From Planctomycetota bacterium (GTDB lineage: Bacteria; Planctomycetota; Planctomycetia; Pirellulales; Pirellulaceae): a DNA stretch of 64,000 nucleotides. Under the pieces are notes generated by a model. It saw only the letters and a list, made by a program, of their open reading frames with translations, was not told the origin of the DNA and made no database searches. How positions within the stretch are numbered: the stretch's first letter is position 1; the number at the start of each line of letters is the position of its first letter. Positions 9,479 through 18,393 of this stretch are shown piece after piece. The translations under genes and the position numbers were made by a program. The stretch spans positions 592,059 through 656,058 of the forward strand of contig JAPLNI010000058.1 of NCBI GenBank assembly GCA_026692865.1. Reading direction: 5' to 3'.

Positions 9479-10713
9479 GCGAGTTCAAGTCCTTTCAAGT
9501 GTCCGGTGGAGGTGGCGAATTTCTTGTCGGCCAGGCCGAACTGGTTGAGTACGCTGACATAGAGATTGCTCAGCGGTACACTACTGGGCTCGAAGGCCAA
9601 ATGCTGACCGTGGTTGTAGCGACCGCCGATGAGCATCACAGGAAGGTCCTTGGTACTGTGGCTTGAGGCATTACCGAGGTTTGATGCAACGATGATCGTC
9701 GTGCGGTCAAGGAGAGTTGCGTCCCCTTCTTTCGTGTTCTTCAGCTTGGTGAGCAGGACCTTCAATTCCTTGAACAGTTCCTTCTCGATGAGCTTGAGCT
9801 GCGCGATGTTGTTCGGGTCCTGACCATGATGCGACAGCGGATGATAGCCATTAGTCACGCCTGGGACATTGACCTTGGTCTGGCGGTAGTAGCCAAAGGA
9901 GACGACACGCGTGGAGTCGGTTTGGAAGGCGAGATGCGCCATGTCGCACACGTTGCGGAGTTCTGTGATGATCTCAGCCCCGCCGGCGGGATCTTTTCGC
10001 GCGATTGCATTCACTTTCGGCTTTGGTGTGTGGACCCAGCCTTCGGATTTTACGAGGCGGCGCTCCGTCTCGCGCACGGTCTCAAAATATTCCTCCAACT
10101 TGTCCTGGTCCGCGGGCGAAAGCTGCGGCTTGAGTGATTTGGCCTGGAGTTGTGAGAGGCCCATGATGCTCTTACCATTGCTGATGTCCTGGACGACTCT
10201 TTGCACAGCGGCCTCGCTCTCATCGAGAAAGAGCCTCGCGTAGACATTGGACATCTTGCTCTCGGCCGGGACCATCGTGCCGCTGGCGGTCCAGGAGAAA
10301 ATGCTCCGCCCGGCGGCGAGCGTCAGCGCGTCGAAGCGTGTCTGCTGGCCGATCTTGGAGGCAAGATATTGGTCAAGTGAGAGCGCATTGCGTGTGTTGT
10401 TCGGCACGCCAGTGAAGATGCGCGACTCCGACGCGTGGCCCGCGCCGACTCCCGGATGATCGAGGCCGGAGATGATGGTGGTGTAGTCGCGGAACTCCTC
10501 GATGATCGAGAGATACTCCGACGATTCGTAACCAACGCCACTCCCTTTTGGAAGCCATGCTTCGCGATACAAACCCAGCGGTACGCTGATCAGAAGAAGG
10601 CGGCGCGGCTCAGCGACAGAGCCCGCTGCATGTGCGAATCCCCCCAGCGATTCGAGCCAAGGCAGTCCGAGCAGTGCAGTGGACGATTTGATAAAGTTTC
10701 TGCGTGTGTTCAT
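9475..10713 (-). CDS. DUF1552 family Tat-signal protein
   Basis: A 412-residue DUF1552 paralogue. Tat signal NTRRNFIKSSTALLGLPWLESL at the start. Conserved segments include LISVPLGLYREAWLP, IISGLDHPGVGAGHASE, RIFTGVPNNTRNALSLDQYLA, GYHPLSHHGQDPNNIAQL and ASNLGNASSHSTKDLPVMLIGG. It follows the DUF1592 gene at 10773 after a 59-base spacer, the usual DUF1592 to DUF1552 order. That spacer holds short near-repeats of GGTAATC on the plus strand. Biochemical role unknown. Confidence 0.92.
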   Translation of the reverse strand: MNTRRNFIKSSTALLGLPWLESLGGFAHAAGSVAEPRRLLLISVPLGLYREAWLPKGSGVGYESSEYLSIIEEFRDYTTIISGLDHPGVGAGHASESRIFTGVPNNTRNALSLDQYLASKIGQQTRFDALTLAAGRSIFSWTASGTMVPAESKMSNVYARLFLDESEAAVQRVVQDISNGKSIMGLSQLQAKSLKPQLSPADQDKLEEYFETVRETERRLVKSEGWVHTPKPKVNAIARKDPAGGAEIITELRNVCDMAHLAFQTDSTRVVSFGYYRQTKVNVPGVTNGYHPLSHHGQDPNNIAQLKLIEKELFKELKVLLTKLKNTKEGDATLLDRTTIIVASNLGNASSHSTKDLPVMLIGGRYNHGQHLAFEPSSVPLSNLYVSVLNQFGLADKKFATSTGHLKGLELA

Positions 10714-10772
10714 TTGGGTAGTCTGTAGGGAATGAGGTAATCGGTAATCGGTGTGCAGTAGTCGGTGACCAA

Positions 10773-13277
10773 CTACGGCTTTCTAAATAACGAACTCTGA
10801 ATCAAGGTCTCGATCATGGTCTTGAAGCCATCGCCCTTCTCGCGGGTTTCTTTGACAATTGCTTCGAGTTCCGCGCGGTCCGCGAAACCCATGCTGCGAC
10901 CGAGCGCGAAGGTACTGAGCTTTTCCGCCACGTTATGGACCACGAGCGTCTCATCCTTTTTCAGCAGCGCGCGGAACTCGGCGAAGTTCTTGAATGCGCC
11001 GTGCCTCGGCAGTTCGTCGGCAGAGTTAACGGGCTTGCCATCGCTGACCTGGGCTTTGTTCTTCACGGATTTATTGAGAAGCGCGCGATAATTCTCCCGC
11101 CAGCCGCCAATGACATCGAAGTTCTCCATCGCCATGCCATAGGGATCAATCTTTTCGTGGCAACCCGCGCACTGAGCGATGTTGCGATGTTTCGCGAGCT
11201 GCTCTTGGATAGTGCTAGCTCCGCGAATGTCCGGTTCGATCGGTGGCACGTCCGGCGGCGGCGGTGGTGCGGGTGTGCCGAGTAGTCGCTCCAGCAGCCA
11301 CACTCCCCGGACCACGGGCGATGTGGTAGTGCCGTTCGAGGTGGCGCTCAAAATACTGGCTTGTGTAAGCACTCCACCGCGCACCGTTTTCGATTTATCG
11401 AGCATGACTTTGCGGAATCGATTTCCTTCCACTCCTTCGATGCCGTAATGCCTTGCGAGCCGGTCGTTCAGCATCGTCCAGTCGGAATCGATTAGGTTCG
11501 CGAGACTCAGGTCATTCACCAGCAGCTCGCGGATGAAAAGCTCCGTCTCCTTAACCATCGCCTGCTCCAGTTCGTTGTCGTATTCGGGGTAAAGGTCGCT
11601 GTCGGGCGGCATTTCGCCGACCTTCGCGGTTTGCAGCCATTGCCCAGTGAAGTCTTTGAGAAAGCGTTCTGACTTCGCATCGGCAAGAAGACGTGCAGTT
11701 TGTTTCTTGAGCTCCGAAGGATTCGAAAGCTCCCCTTTTGCCGCCAGTGCCAGCAACTCGGCATCGGGCATCGAGCGCCAGAGGAAATACGAGAGCCGGT
11801 TTGCCAGCGCGTAGTCATCCACCTTTAGCGCTGGCTCATAATGGAACAAGAACATCGGCGAGGTCATCATAGCCTTCACTGTCAGCTTGTAGGCCTCCAG
11901 CGCGGGCACCTCGGCACGAAGGTTCTTGTAAAAAGCAACGTATTCCTTCACAACGCTGTCATTCACTGGACGACGGAACAGTTTGGGCGCCAAGTCGCTC
12001 AACAAATTCGGTACGGCATCGTCTTCGAGCTTCGAAGCATCGAGTTTCCCCAGCAGTGTTTCGTGTCCGCGCGTCGGCCATTGGTCGAACTGGGGACCTT
12101 CCATCTCGATTTTCCGAACGGCGATGGCGGGCGAGTTATCGGTCGCGAACTTCGATGGAGTCAGAAAACCTCCGAAACCGTCCAGCGACCTCAACTCCAC
12201 GCGTTCTCCGGCTTCAAGATAGACGCGATACTCGTAGACCTGAGGCTGCGTATCAGTGAGTTCGATCACGTCCACCGTCTTGGGAATCTCCGTGAATGCT
12301 TGGCCCATGGCCTCTGAGCCGAACTGATGATGCACATGCAGTCGCATCGCTTTGCCGTTGTTGCGCACCGCATAAGCGCTAACCATGAAACGATACCAGC
12401 CGTCCATTCCGACTTTGAAGAAGCTCGCAGTGTTAGGAACCAACTTCTTCACGGGAATGAGCGAATCTTCTCCGAATCGCGGATAGTAGGGTCTGTTGGG
12501 GACGTTCGTATCGTCGCTTGAATTGTTAGCGTTACTCTTGGATTTGTCCTTCGATCGCTCGGCTTCGCGCTTGCGAGTTTGCTCCTCAATATTTTGCAGC
12601 GTGAAGCTCGCGGACTGTGTCTCCGGCTTTGCTCCCGTGACGATGGCACGGTTGAGTATGAAATCAGCTGCCTTCAAATACTCATTCATCTGTTCGGCAG
12701 AGAGGCTGAGCGCCGCTCCGTTGTTGTTGAAGCCGCCGCTTATCGCATCTTCTGGGAAGCCAACGGCGAAATTGCCGCGCACGTCGAACAAGTCCAGAAT
12801 CGTGTTCTCATATTCGAATCGATTCAGTCGCCTCAGCACCACCTCGTCTTTCTGACCACCGAGCGCGAGTGTAGCTCGCTTGAGCTCACTTTGAATCCAG
12901 GCTACCACCGGCTCGACTTCGGCTGGCACGGGCTGCTTGGCGTCCTTGGGCGGCATTTCGCCGAGATGCAGATTGTCGAGCACGAGTTGCCAGTGCTCGG
13001 CGTCGCCCGTCGTAGCGGAGACTTTGAGTTCATCTACACGAAAGTCCCCCTTTTGCTTAGTGGGTCCGTGGCAGTCGATGCAGTAGAATTTGAAAAACGT
13101 AGACACGACCGGACCCACGTCCTCCGCGGCGACGGAGGTGGTGCAGTTTGTGAGAACCATGAGACAATAGAACAATGGGACAATGAGATTGGGAAATGGG
13201 AAGACCGATGGCGCGGAGATTCTCCAGCCGTCTGATAGTCTCACGTTCTGATTGTTGGACTGTCTCATCGTTTTCAT
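10773..13277 (-). CDS. DUF1587-1595-1592-1588-1585 cytochrome-linked protein
   Basis: About 834 residues. After a repeat-encoded N-region and hydrophobic segment (28-45) comes haem motif CIDCH (66-70), DUF1587 (RRLNRFEYENTILDLF), a carbohydrate-binding-like middle, DUF1595, DUF1592 (LANRLSYFLWRSMPDAELL), DUF1588 with VRGGVLTQASILSATSNGTTTSPVVRGVWLLERLLG, a proline-rich APPPPPDVPP, haem motif CAGCH (about 703-707) and DUF1585 at the end. The open frame extends upstream to 13433, but that part is antisense-like and lies inside the previous gene. I chose ATG at 13277, one base after the upstream stop, with AGGAA before it. Two octamer arrays flank the signal peptide codons. Confidence 0.88.
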   Translation of the reverse strand: MKTMRQSNNQNVRLSDGWRISAPSVFPFPNLIVPLFYCLMVLTNCTTSVAAEDVGPVVSTFFKFYCIDCHGPTKQKGDFRVDELKVSATTGDAEHWQLVLDNLHLGEMPPKDAKQPVPAEVEPVVAWIQSELKRATLALGGQKDEVVLRRLNRFEYENTILDLFDVRGNFAVGFPEDAISGGFNNNGAALSLSAEQMNEYLKAADFILNRAIVTGAKPETQSASFTLQNIEEQTRKREAERSKDKSKSNANNSSDDTNVPNRPYYPRFGEDSLIPVKKLVPNTASFFKVGMDGWYRFMVSAYAVRNNGKAMRLHVHHQFGSEAMGQAFTEIPKTVDVIELTDTQPQVYEYRVYLEAGERVELRSLDGFGGFLTPSKFATDNSPAIAVRKIEMEGPQFDQWPTRGHETLLGKLDASKLEDDAVPNLLSDLAPKLFRRPVNDSVVKEYVAFYKNLRAEVPALEAYKLTVKAMMTSPMFLFHYEPALKVDDYALANRLSYFLWRSMPDAELLALAAKGELSNPSELKKQTARLLADAKSERFLKDFTGQWLQTAKVGEMPPDSDLYPEYDNELEQAMVKETELFIRELLVNDLSLANLIDSDWTMLNDRLARHYGIEGVEGNRFRKVMLDKSKTVRGGVLTQASILSATSNGTTTSPVVRGVWLLERLLGTPAPPPPPDVPPIEPDIRGASTIQEQLAKHRNIAQCAGCHEKIDPYGMAMENFDVIGGWRENYRALLNKSVKNKAQVSDGKPVNSADELPRHGAFKNFAEFRALLKKDETLVVHNVAEKLSTFALGRSMGFADRAELEAIVKETREKGDGFKTMIETLIQSSLFRKP
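13151..13272. repeat. Second inverted pair of 8-bp tandem repeats at a gene start
   Basis: Plus-strand units at 13151-13190 are TGAGAACC, ATGAGACA, ATAGAACA, ATGGGACA, ATGAGATT. Units at 13225-13272 are CAGCCGTC, TGATAGTC, TCACGTTC, TGATTGTT, GGACTGTC, TCATCGTT, which is the opposite orientation of the same word. The arms are 34 bases apart and lie within the first 45 codons of the DUF1592 gene. The layout matches 6374-6505. Confidence 0.75.
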
Positions 13278-13278
13278 A

Positions 13279-15858
13279 TCACTTGTTCCTGAATATCTCG
13301 CTCTGGACGATACGATGCAGCACATCGCGGAGGCCGAGTTTCTGTGCATGAGCTTCCCGAGCGAGCGTTTCAATCTCGGCGCGATCCGAGAATCCAAGTT
13401 CTCGGCCGGTGGCGAAGGTGAGCAACTTTTCAATCACGCAGCGCGCGACGGTGTCGGACCGGTGGAGTAGTAGGCTTTGGAAATCGGCGAATCCTCTGAA
13501 CGTTGAGCCATCGGGCAATTGTCCGCTTGCATCTACTGCTTGCCCGTCGTCAAATCGCTCACCTGAGCGCGATGACTTGTTAGGTTTGCCGTTCTGATTA
13601 GAAGCGACGACACGGAACTGGTCTCGCCAGCCACCGATGACGTCAAAACTTTCTAACGCGAATCCTGGAGGATCGATCTTCGCGTGACAGACATTGCAAC
13701 TCGCCAACTCGCGATGCTTGTCGAGCATCTGCCGGACCGTCAGCGCGCCACGCGTGTCGGGCTCAAGGCCGGGAATGCCCGGCGGTGGCGGTGGTGGTGT
13801 CTCGCCCAGCAGTCGCTCCATCACGAATACACCGCGCGTCACGGGTGAAGTCGACGTGCCATTCGCAGACACCTTCATGAGGCTCGCATGGCTGAGCAAA
13901 CCTCCGCGAACACTGTCAGGCGGCAGCGGGACTTTGTGCATTGCGCTGGACGATGATTGTCTCCCGGTCTCATTGTCTGACTGTCTCATCGTCTCGATGC
14001 GATTCTTCTCCTTTAGATAGTCCTCCGTAAGCCCATAATGGTCTGCCAGCCGACGGTTGAGCATCGCAAAGTCTGGTTTGATAAACGTCTCCAGACTGAG
14101 ATTGCTCGTAAACATTTCGGTGAAGAAGCTGCGGGTCTCACGCAACATGGACTCCTGAAGCAGATCTTCGAACTCGGGATACAATTTTTCGTCGGGTGTC
14201 GTCGCATCGATGTTGCGCAGGTTGAGCCAACTATCGGTGAAGTCTTTCACGAACCGCTGCGAGTTCGCATGAGCCAGCAGACGTTCCGTTTGGGCTTTCA
14301 AAATCTCTGGCTGATGAAGTTGTCCCGCAATGGCCAGTTCGCGCAGCTCTGCATCTGGTGTCGTGCGAGCTAAGAAATAGGAGAGTCGGCTTGCCAACGC
14401 GAGGTCATCGAGTTTCCCCTGCGGCTCCACCAGATAAAGGAACTGCGGTGAAGAGAGGACCGCCACGGCGGCCGTTCGAAGGCTGGTGGTGAAGTCCGCG
14501 CCGATACTCTGTTCAGTCTCAAACACGTTCAGATAGGTGGCCACCTCCTCATTCGTCACCGCGCGTCGAAAGGCAGCCGTGGCCAGTCCACGCAGCAAGC
14601 GAGCAGCATCTTCCTTCGGGGCGGAGGACACGGCTCTCGCCGCGCCGTTTGGACCCTGCTTGTTCTGTTTGTCTTTTCCTTGAGCATTCTTACTAGTTTC
14701 GAGCGAAAGGTCGTCGAACAACAACTTCAGCCCGCGCGGCGGCCAGTCGCCTTCTTCAAGAAAGGGGCCTTCGACATAGAACCTGCGAGTGCCTAGCCCA
14801 GGGCCTTTGTTATTACTAGCCGGTCCGGAATAGGGTGGTGGCTTTGGGACACCGGGTCGCTTGTCTTGGATAGCACCGATGGCGAGTCGATCTCCCTTGT
14901 TCAAGAACAGCTTGAACTCGACCGTGGAACCACCCGGCTGCTGCTCGCCATAATCCCGCACGACATTCGCCGACAGCCCCGAAGTGCTGTGCAAGGCAAA
15001 GGCCATGGGTTTATCCGATTGGTAGGCGAAGCCGTCGTATCGCACATGATACAGCCCCTGTTCATGCGCCTCGAAACCGGGCAGCTTCGAAGTCTCACCC
15101 TTTTTCTTGTCCTTCAGCGCGTCATAGCCAGCCACTGGATGCCGCACGTCCAATCCGGCGAACCCATACGTCTTTCGAATGAAGATGACGGAGCCACCGT
15201 TCTCAAGATAGACATGGTTTTTCGGTGATGCCGCTGTGCCCAGCACGAACTCACCCTTGTGTACCTCGGGCTTCGGCCCGGCTTTGGTCAGCAGCAGATT
15301 GATGGTAGCTTCGGCCACTTGCATGTAACCGCTCAACTGCACATCCGACATGCCCAGCGCCTCGCCGATATTGTCAAAGCCGCTTTCCAGCGTATCGTCC
15401 GGCAAGAACTCGCGCGCCGACATCGGCACGGGCACGCCGAGCAGATCCTCCATCGTGTTCAGATACTCATTGCGATTCAAACGGCGAACCACCGTCCCTT
15501 TGACTTGCTCATGAGCGGTAGTCAGCGAACTGGCTAGCGTTTTGAGATACTCAGCCTTCTGTTGAGGTGGCGGCTGAACATCGTGCTTTGGTGGAGGCAT
15601 CTCGCCGCACGCGATGCGGTCATGGACGAGCACCCATTTCGCAAGTGTCTCTTCTCGATCCAGGTCGGTCTGCAGCGACTCCAGATCTAGTCCACCCTCT
15701 TTCGCCGAAGCATCGTGGCAGTCATAACAGTGCTGCTTGAGAAAAGGACTTGGATCGGCTGCGACTGCGGAACTGACGTGGAGACAGTGGGACAGGGAGA
15801 CAATCAGAAAGGGTGAAAGGAACCAGCCGCTCAGGCGAGAATACATGGTTATCTTCAT
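13279..15858 (-). CDS. DUF1587-1595-1592-1588-1585 cytochrome-linked protein
   Basis: About 859 residues, same family as its neighbour but diverged. Signal peptide about 10-34, haem motif CYDCH (44-48), DUF1587 (RRLNRNEYLNTMEDLLGVPVP), a beta-rich middle, DUF1595/DUF1592 (LASRLSYFLARTTPDAELR), DUF1588 (SVRGGLLSHASLMKVSANGTSTSPVTRG, PPPPPGIPG, haem CNVCH near 720) and DUF1585 (FATGRELGFSDRAEIE). Odd: between the DUF1592 end and SVRGG lies an insert of about 20 residues (around 620-640, RIETMRQSDNETGRQSSSS) encoded by five octamer repeats. Start 15858 gives an ATGA overlap with the hydrolase gene, with GGAAAGG upstream; the open frame reaches 15921. Confidence 0.88.
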   Translation of the reverse strand: MKITMYSRLSGWFLSPFLIVSLSHCLHVSSAVAADPSPFLKQHCYDCHDASAKEGGLDLESLQTDLDREETLAKWVLVHDRIACGEMPPPKHDVQPPPQQKAEYLKTLASSLTTAHEQVKGTVVRRLNRNEYLNTMEDLLGVPVPMSAREFLPDDTLESGFDNIGEALGMSDVQLSGYMQVAEATINLLLTKAGPKPEVHKGEFVLGTAASPKNHVYLENGGSVIFIRKTYGFAGLDVRHPVAGYDALKDKKKGETSKLPGFEAHEQGLYHVRYDGFAYQSDKPMAFALHSTSGLSANVVRDYGEQQPGGSTVEFKLFLNKGDRLAIGAIQDKRPGVPKPPPYSGPASNNKGPGLGTRRFYVEGPFLEEGDWPPRGLKLLFDDLSLETSKNAQGKDKQNKQGPNGAARAVSSAPKEDAARLLRGLATAAFRRAVTNEEVATYLNVFETEQSIGADFTTSLRTAAVAVLSSPQFLYLVEPQGKLDDLALASRLSYFLARTTPDAELRELAIAGQLHQPEILKAQTERLLAHANSQRFVKDFTDSWLNLRNIDATTPDEKLYPEFEDLLQESMLRETRSFFTEMFTSNLSLETFIKPDFAMLNRRLADHYGLTEDYLKEKNRIETMRQSDNETGRQSSSSAMHKVPLPPDSVRGGLLSHASLMKVSANGTSTSPVTRGVFVMERLLGETPPPPPPGIPGLEPDTRGALTVRQMLDKHRELASCNVCHAKIDPPGFALESFDVIGGWRDQFRVVASNQNGKPNKSSRSGERFDDGQAVDASGQLPDGSTFRGFADFQSLLLHRSDTVARCVIEKLLTFATGRELGFSDRAEIETLAREAHAQKLGLRDVLHRIVQSEIFRNK
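13954..13993. repeat. Octamer repeat array inserted inside a DUF1592-family gene
   Basis: Five consecutive units TGATTGTC, TCCCGGTC, TCATTGTC, TGACTGTC, TCATCGTC on the plus strand, in frame in the coding region, encoding RIETMRQSDNETGRQ. Paralogous proteins in this window lack these residues. Confidence 0.75.
15779..15810. repeat. Octamer repeat array in a signal-peptide region
   Basis: Four units TGGAGACA, GTGGGACA, GGGAGACA, ATCAGAAA on the plus strand, coding for part of the hydrophobic signal segment (FLIVSLSHCLH) of the DUF1592-family gene. Only one arm is present here, without the mirrored arm seen at the two sites above. Confidence 0.65.
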
Positions 15859-16790
15859 TGTTGTAATGTCCTTTCCATTAACTGGAGATCCTTTGCCCAT
15901 TCGACGAAGCGCATGGGCCATGTTCCGAAAGGAATGCCTTTGCGTGAGCTAATTCCACCACCGTGCCCTCCATGACCGTAGATGTGCAACTCAGAAGGGA
16001 TCTTGGCTTCGAAAAACGCTGAGTAGAACTCCACGGATTGGCGAGCGTGGAAGGCGTCATCAACTCCCGCGCTGGTCACGAAAATGGGAGGCGCGTTCTT
16101 CGGCACGCTGCTCAAATCCATCTTGTTCCAGCCGGCATAAATCAGCACCGAGAAATCTGGCCGGCAACTCTCCCGTTCGATCGGGTCTTCAGCCTTGGGG
16201 TTTCCTTCGTCGAACCTGAGCGACGCCCAAGCGGCCTGTTCGCCACCTGCCGAGAAGCCCATGATGCCGACTCGCTTCGGATCGACGCCCCATTCCTTGG
16301 CGTGGGCGCGGATCGTACGAAAGGCACGTTGCGTATCCGCCAGTGCTTCGATATCGGAACGATAATGCGGTGCCAGTCGATAGCGCAGGATGAACGCGGA
16401 AATGCCCAGATCGTTGAGCCAGGGGTAGACATCCATGCCTTCATTGCCCACACCCAGATTCTTGTTACCTCCGCCGACCGCGATGATGACGGCCGCCCCG
16501 TTTGCCTTCTCGGGTGGAGCGAGATGCAGTTCGATCGAAGGATTGTGGACATTGTTGAGCTTCTGGATTCGCTCCGGGTTTCCCTCGGCAAAGATGAGCA
16601 CCTCCTTCTGGTCCACATTCTTCAGCGTCGGATGCCCAGCCGGCCAAAGCGTCACGACCTTGGCACCCTTGAAGAGCGGAACAGGTTCAGCCGGAACAGT
16701 CGGCGCTGAGTCTTGCGCCCAGGAGAGTGGAGCGAGAAGCATCAGGAACAGGAGCGAACGCAGAGCTGGAGTGATGGAGTGGTGGAGCAT
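15855..16790 (-). CDS. Secreted alpha/beta hydrolase (BD-FAE/Aes-like esterase)
   Basis: A 311-residue protein with a signal peptide (about 1-25, ending SWAQ) and one alpha/beta-hydrolase domain. The oxyanion region is AAVIIAVGGGNKNLG, the nucleophile elbow is MGFSAGGEQAAW (Ser about 174), and the likely acid and base lie in SAGVDDAFHARQ and YGHGGHGGG. This is the pattern of esterases/lipases that deacylate sugars, including xylan and feruloyl esterases. Its stop overlaps the DUF1592 gene by four bases. Its start codon lies inside a fourfold 8-bp repeat (16767-16798). Substrate not determinable from sequence. Confidence 0.85.
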   Translation of the reverse strand: MLHHSITPALRSLLFLMLLAPLSWAQDSAPTVPAEPVPLFKGAKVVTLWPAGHPTLKNVDQKEVLIFAEGNPERIQKLNNVHNPSIELHLAPPEKANGAAVIIAVGGGNKNLGVGNEGMDVYPWLNDLGISAFILRYRLAPHYRSDIEALADTQRAFRTIRAHAKEWGVDPKRVGIMGFSAGGEQAAWASLRFDEGNPKAEDPIERESCRPDFSVLIYAGWNKMDLSSVPKNAPPIFVTSAGVDDAFHARQSVEFYSAFFEAKIPSELHIYGHGGHGGGISSRKGIPFGTWPMRFVEWAKDLQLMERTLQQ

Positions 16791-16798
16791 TGGAGTGG
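16767..16798. repeat. Four 8-bp tandem units covering a start codon
   Basis: TGGAGTGA, TGGAGTGG, TGGAGCAT, TGGAGTGG in perfect 8-base phase on the plus strand. The CAT in the third unit (16788-16790) is the reverse complement of the hydrolase ATG. The words differ from the TCATTGTC family but the period and position are the same. Confidence 0.8.
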
Positions 16799-16799
16799 C

Positions 16800-17000
16800 C
16801 TACTTGTGAGTGAATACCGGGCTTTGAACGACCTCATGCAGGAGGCTGCGGACGCCGTAACCGCTGGCTTTGGAGTTCGAGACGATGGACTCGACGACTT
16901 CGCGGTCGGCGAAGGAGATACCGGCGCCGGTGGCGAAGGTGATGATTTTGGCGGTGAAGTTTCTTGCGATGGATTCTTCATTCTCCAGAAGCAGCATCAT
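16800..17000 (-). pseudogene. Orphan DUF1585 tail of a lost DUF1592-family gene
   Basis: Sixty-six codons beginning with ATG inside the DUF1501 stop (ATGATG) and ending LLHEVVQSPVFTHK. The whole stretch aligns by eye with the last residues of the full-length DUF1592 proteins here ([29 protein letters not shown]). Here it reads NEESIARNFTAKIITFATGAGISFADREVVESI in part. Nothing of DUF1587, 1595, 1592 or 1588 precedes it: the DUF1501 gene takes their place. This looks like the end of a gene whose body was deleted. It keeps an open frame and a coupled start, so a small product could still be made. Confidence 0.8.
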
Positions 17001-18388
17001 GCTAGCACTCCCTTCACGACGTGGCATGGATCCACGCCTGTCAGGCGGAAATCGAGGCCCGCGTGGCGGTAGGTAAGGCGTTCATGGTCGAAGCCAAGAA
17101 GGTGCAGGATCGTCGCATTGAAATCATGAGCGTGGACCCGGTCCTCGGCGACTTCAATGCCGTAGTCATCGGGAGTGCCATAGGTGATTCCGGCTTTCGT
17201 TCCGCCACCGACGAGAATAGAAGAGTAGCACCTCGAGTGATGCCCACGACCATTCTTGTCTCCCTTGGTCACAGTCGGTGTGCGGCCAAACTCGGTGGTG
17301 ATGACGACGAGCGTATCGTTGAGCATGCCGCGTGATTTGAGATCCTTGATCAGGGCAGCGATAGGTTGATCTACCTCTTTCGCGAGCGGCCCATGCTTGG
17401 CCATTTCGCTGTGGTTGTCCCAATTACTCGCGGTGTCGCTCCCTTTGTCGATGACTTCGATGAAGCGTACGCCGCGCTCCGCCATGCGCCGGGCCACGAT
17501 GGCCTGCCACGCAAAGCCCCCTTTGGTTTCTCGCTTCAATCCATACAGCTCGAGCGTGGCATCGCTCTCCTTCGAGAGGTCATACGTTTCCGGCGCTTCA
17601 AGCTGCATGCCGGCGGCGGTTTCAAAGGAGCGAATGCGCGCGGCAAGCTGAGGATCCCTCTCGCGACCGAGCAGATGCTGTTGATTGAGGCTACCGATCA
17701 GTTCCAGCTCCGCAGCCTGCAATTCCTCTGCCGGCAGGCGCCGGCGCACGTTGGCGATGGGCTCGTCGCTGCCGGGAATGACGCGGGTGCCTTGATGACA
17801 GGCCGGAAGAAATTCAGCGCCCCAGACTTCAGCACCGTGGTAGGGCATCTTGTCTGCCAGAACAACGAACGACGGCAGGTTCTGATTTTCCGTACCGAGT
17901 CCATAACTGACCCAGGCACCAAGGCTGGGCCGCGCCACAGTGGTGGAACCAGTGTGCAACCCGAGCGTGGCCGCCGTATGGCATGGCGTAAAGGTTGCCA
18001 TCGAATTGATAAGACACAACTCGTCGGCCACACTTCCAACGTGCGGGAAGATGTCGCTGATCATCATGCCGCACTGGCCGTATGGTTTGAACTCCCAGTT
18101 AGGGCGCCTCACAAAGGACTTTCCCATCTCCTTGCCATTATCAGCGAAAAGTTTCGGGCGATAATTGAACGTGTCCACATGGGACATGCCGCCACTGAGA
18201 TAGATGTAGATCACGCGCTTCGCCTTGCCAGGGAAATGCGGAGCACGTGGCGCGAGCGGGTCGATCGGTGCGGCTTCCGCTGCCATCAAATCCTGGACGA
18301 TTGCTGGTATCAGCAAGGATCCACCCACCATCGACTGAATCATCCTTCGACGGGTGTTGTGTAGTTGGTTCTTGTTATTCATTTTCAT
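16997..18388 (-). CDS. DUF1501 family Tat-signal protein
   Basis: A 463-residue DUF1501 protein with twin-arginine signal NTRRRMIQSMVGGSLLIPA (about 11-29). Family marks: YLSGGMSHVDTFNYRPK near 74-90, WVSYGLGTENQNLPSFVVL, TTEFGRTPTV, GRGHHSRCYSSILVGGG, and HAHDFNATILHLLGFDHERLTYRHAGLDFRLTGV at the end. It is clearly paralogous to the DUF1501 gene at 29327, sharing SMVGGS and DPLAPRAPHF segments. It lies five bases after the DUF1549/1553 gene. The stop overlaps the ATG of the DUF1585 remnant. Confidence 0.93.
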   Translation of the reverse strand: MKMNNKNQLHNTRRRMIQSMVGGSLLIPAIVQDLMAAEAAPIDPLAPRAPHFPGKAKRVIYIYLSGGMSHVDTFNYRPKLFADNGKEMGKSFVRRPNWEFKPYGQCGMMISDIFPHVGSVADELCLINSMATFTPCHTAATLGLHTGSTTVARPSLGAWVSYGLGTENQNLPSFVVLADKMPYHGAEVWGAEFLPACHQGTRVIPGSDEPIANVRRRLPAEELQAAELELIGSLNQQHLLGRERDPQLAARIRSFETAAGMQLEAPETYDLSKESDATLELYGLKRETKGGFAWQAIVARRMAERGVRFIEVIDKGSDTASNWDNHSEMAKHGPLAKEVDQPIAALIKDLKSRGMLNDTLVVITTEFGRTPTVTKGDKNGRGHHSRCYSSILVGGGTKAGITYGTPDDYGIEVAEDRVHAHDFNATILHLLGFDHERLTYRHAGLDFRLTGVDPCHVVKGVLA

Positions 18389-18393
18389 GGGTC

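Noticed and set aside
10714..10772. GGTAATC near-repeats as a further element of the octamer family
   Set aside because: Only two exact 7-base units occur and they are non-coding; too little to group with the 8-base arrays.
17366..18364. 332-codon plus-strand open frame
   Set aside because: Antisense to the DUF1501 gene; the minus strand carries all conserved motifs.
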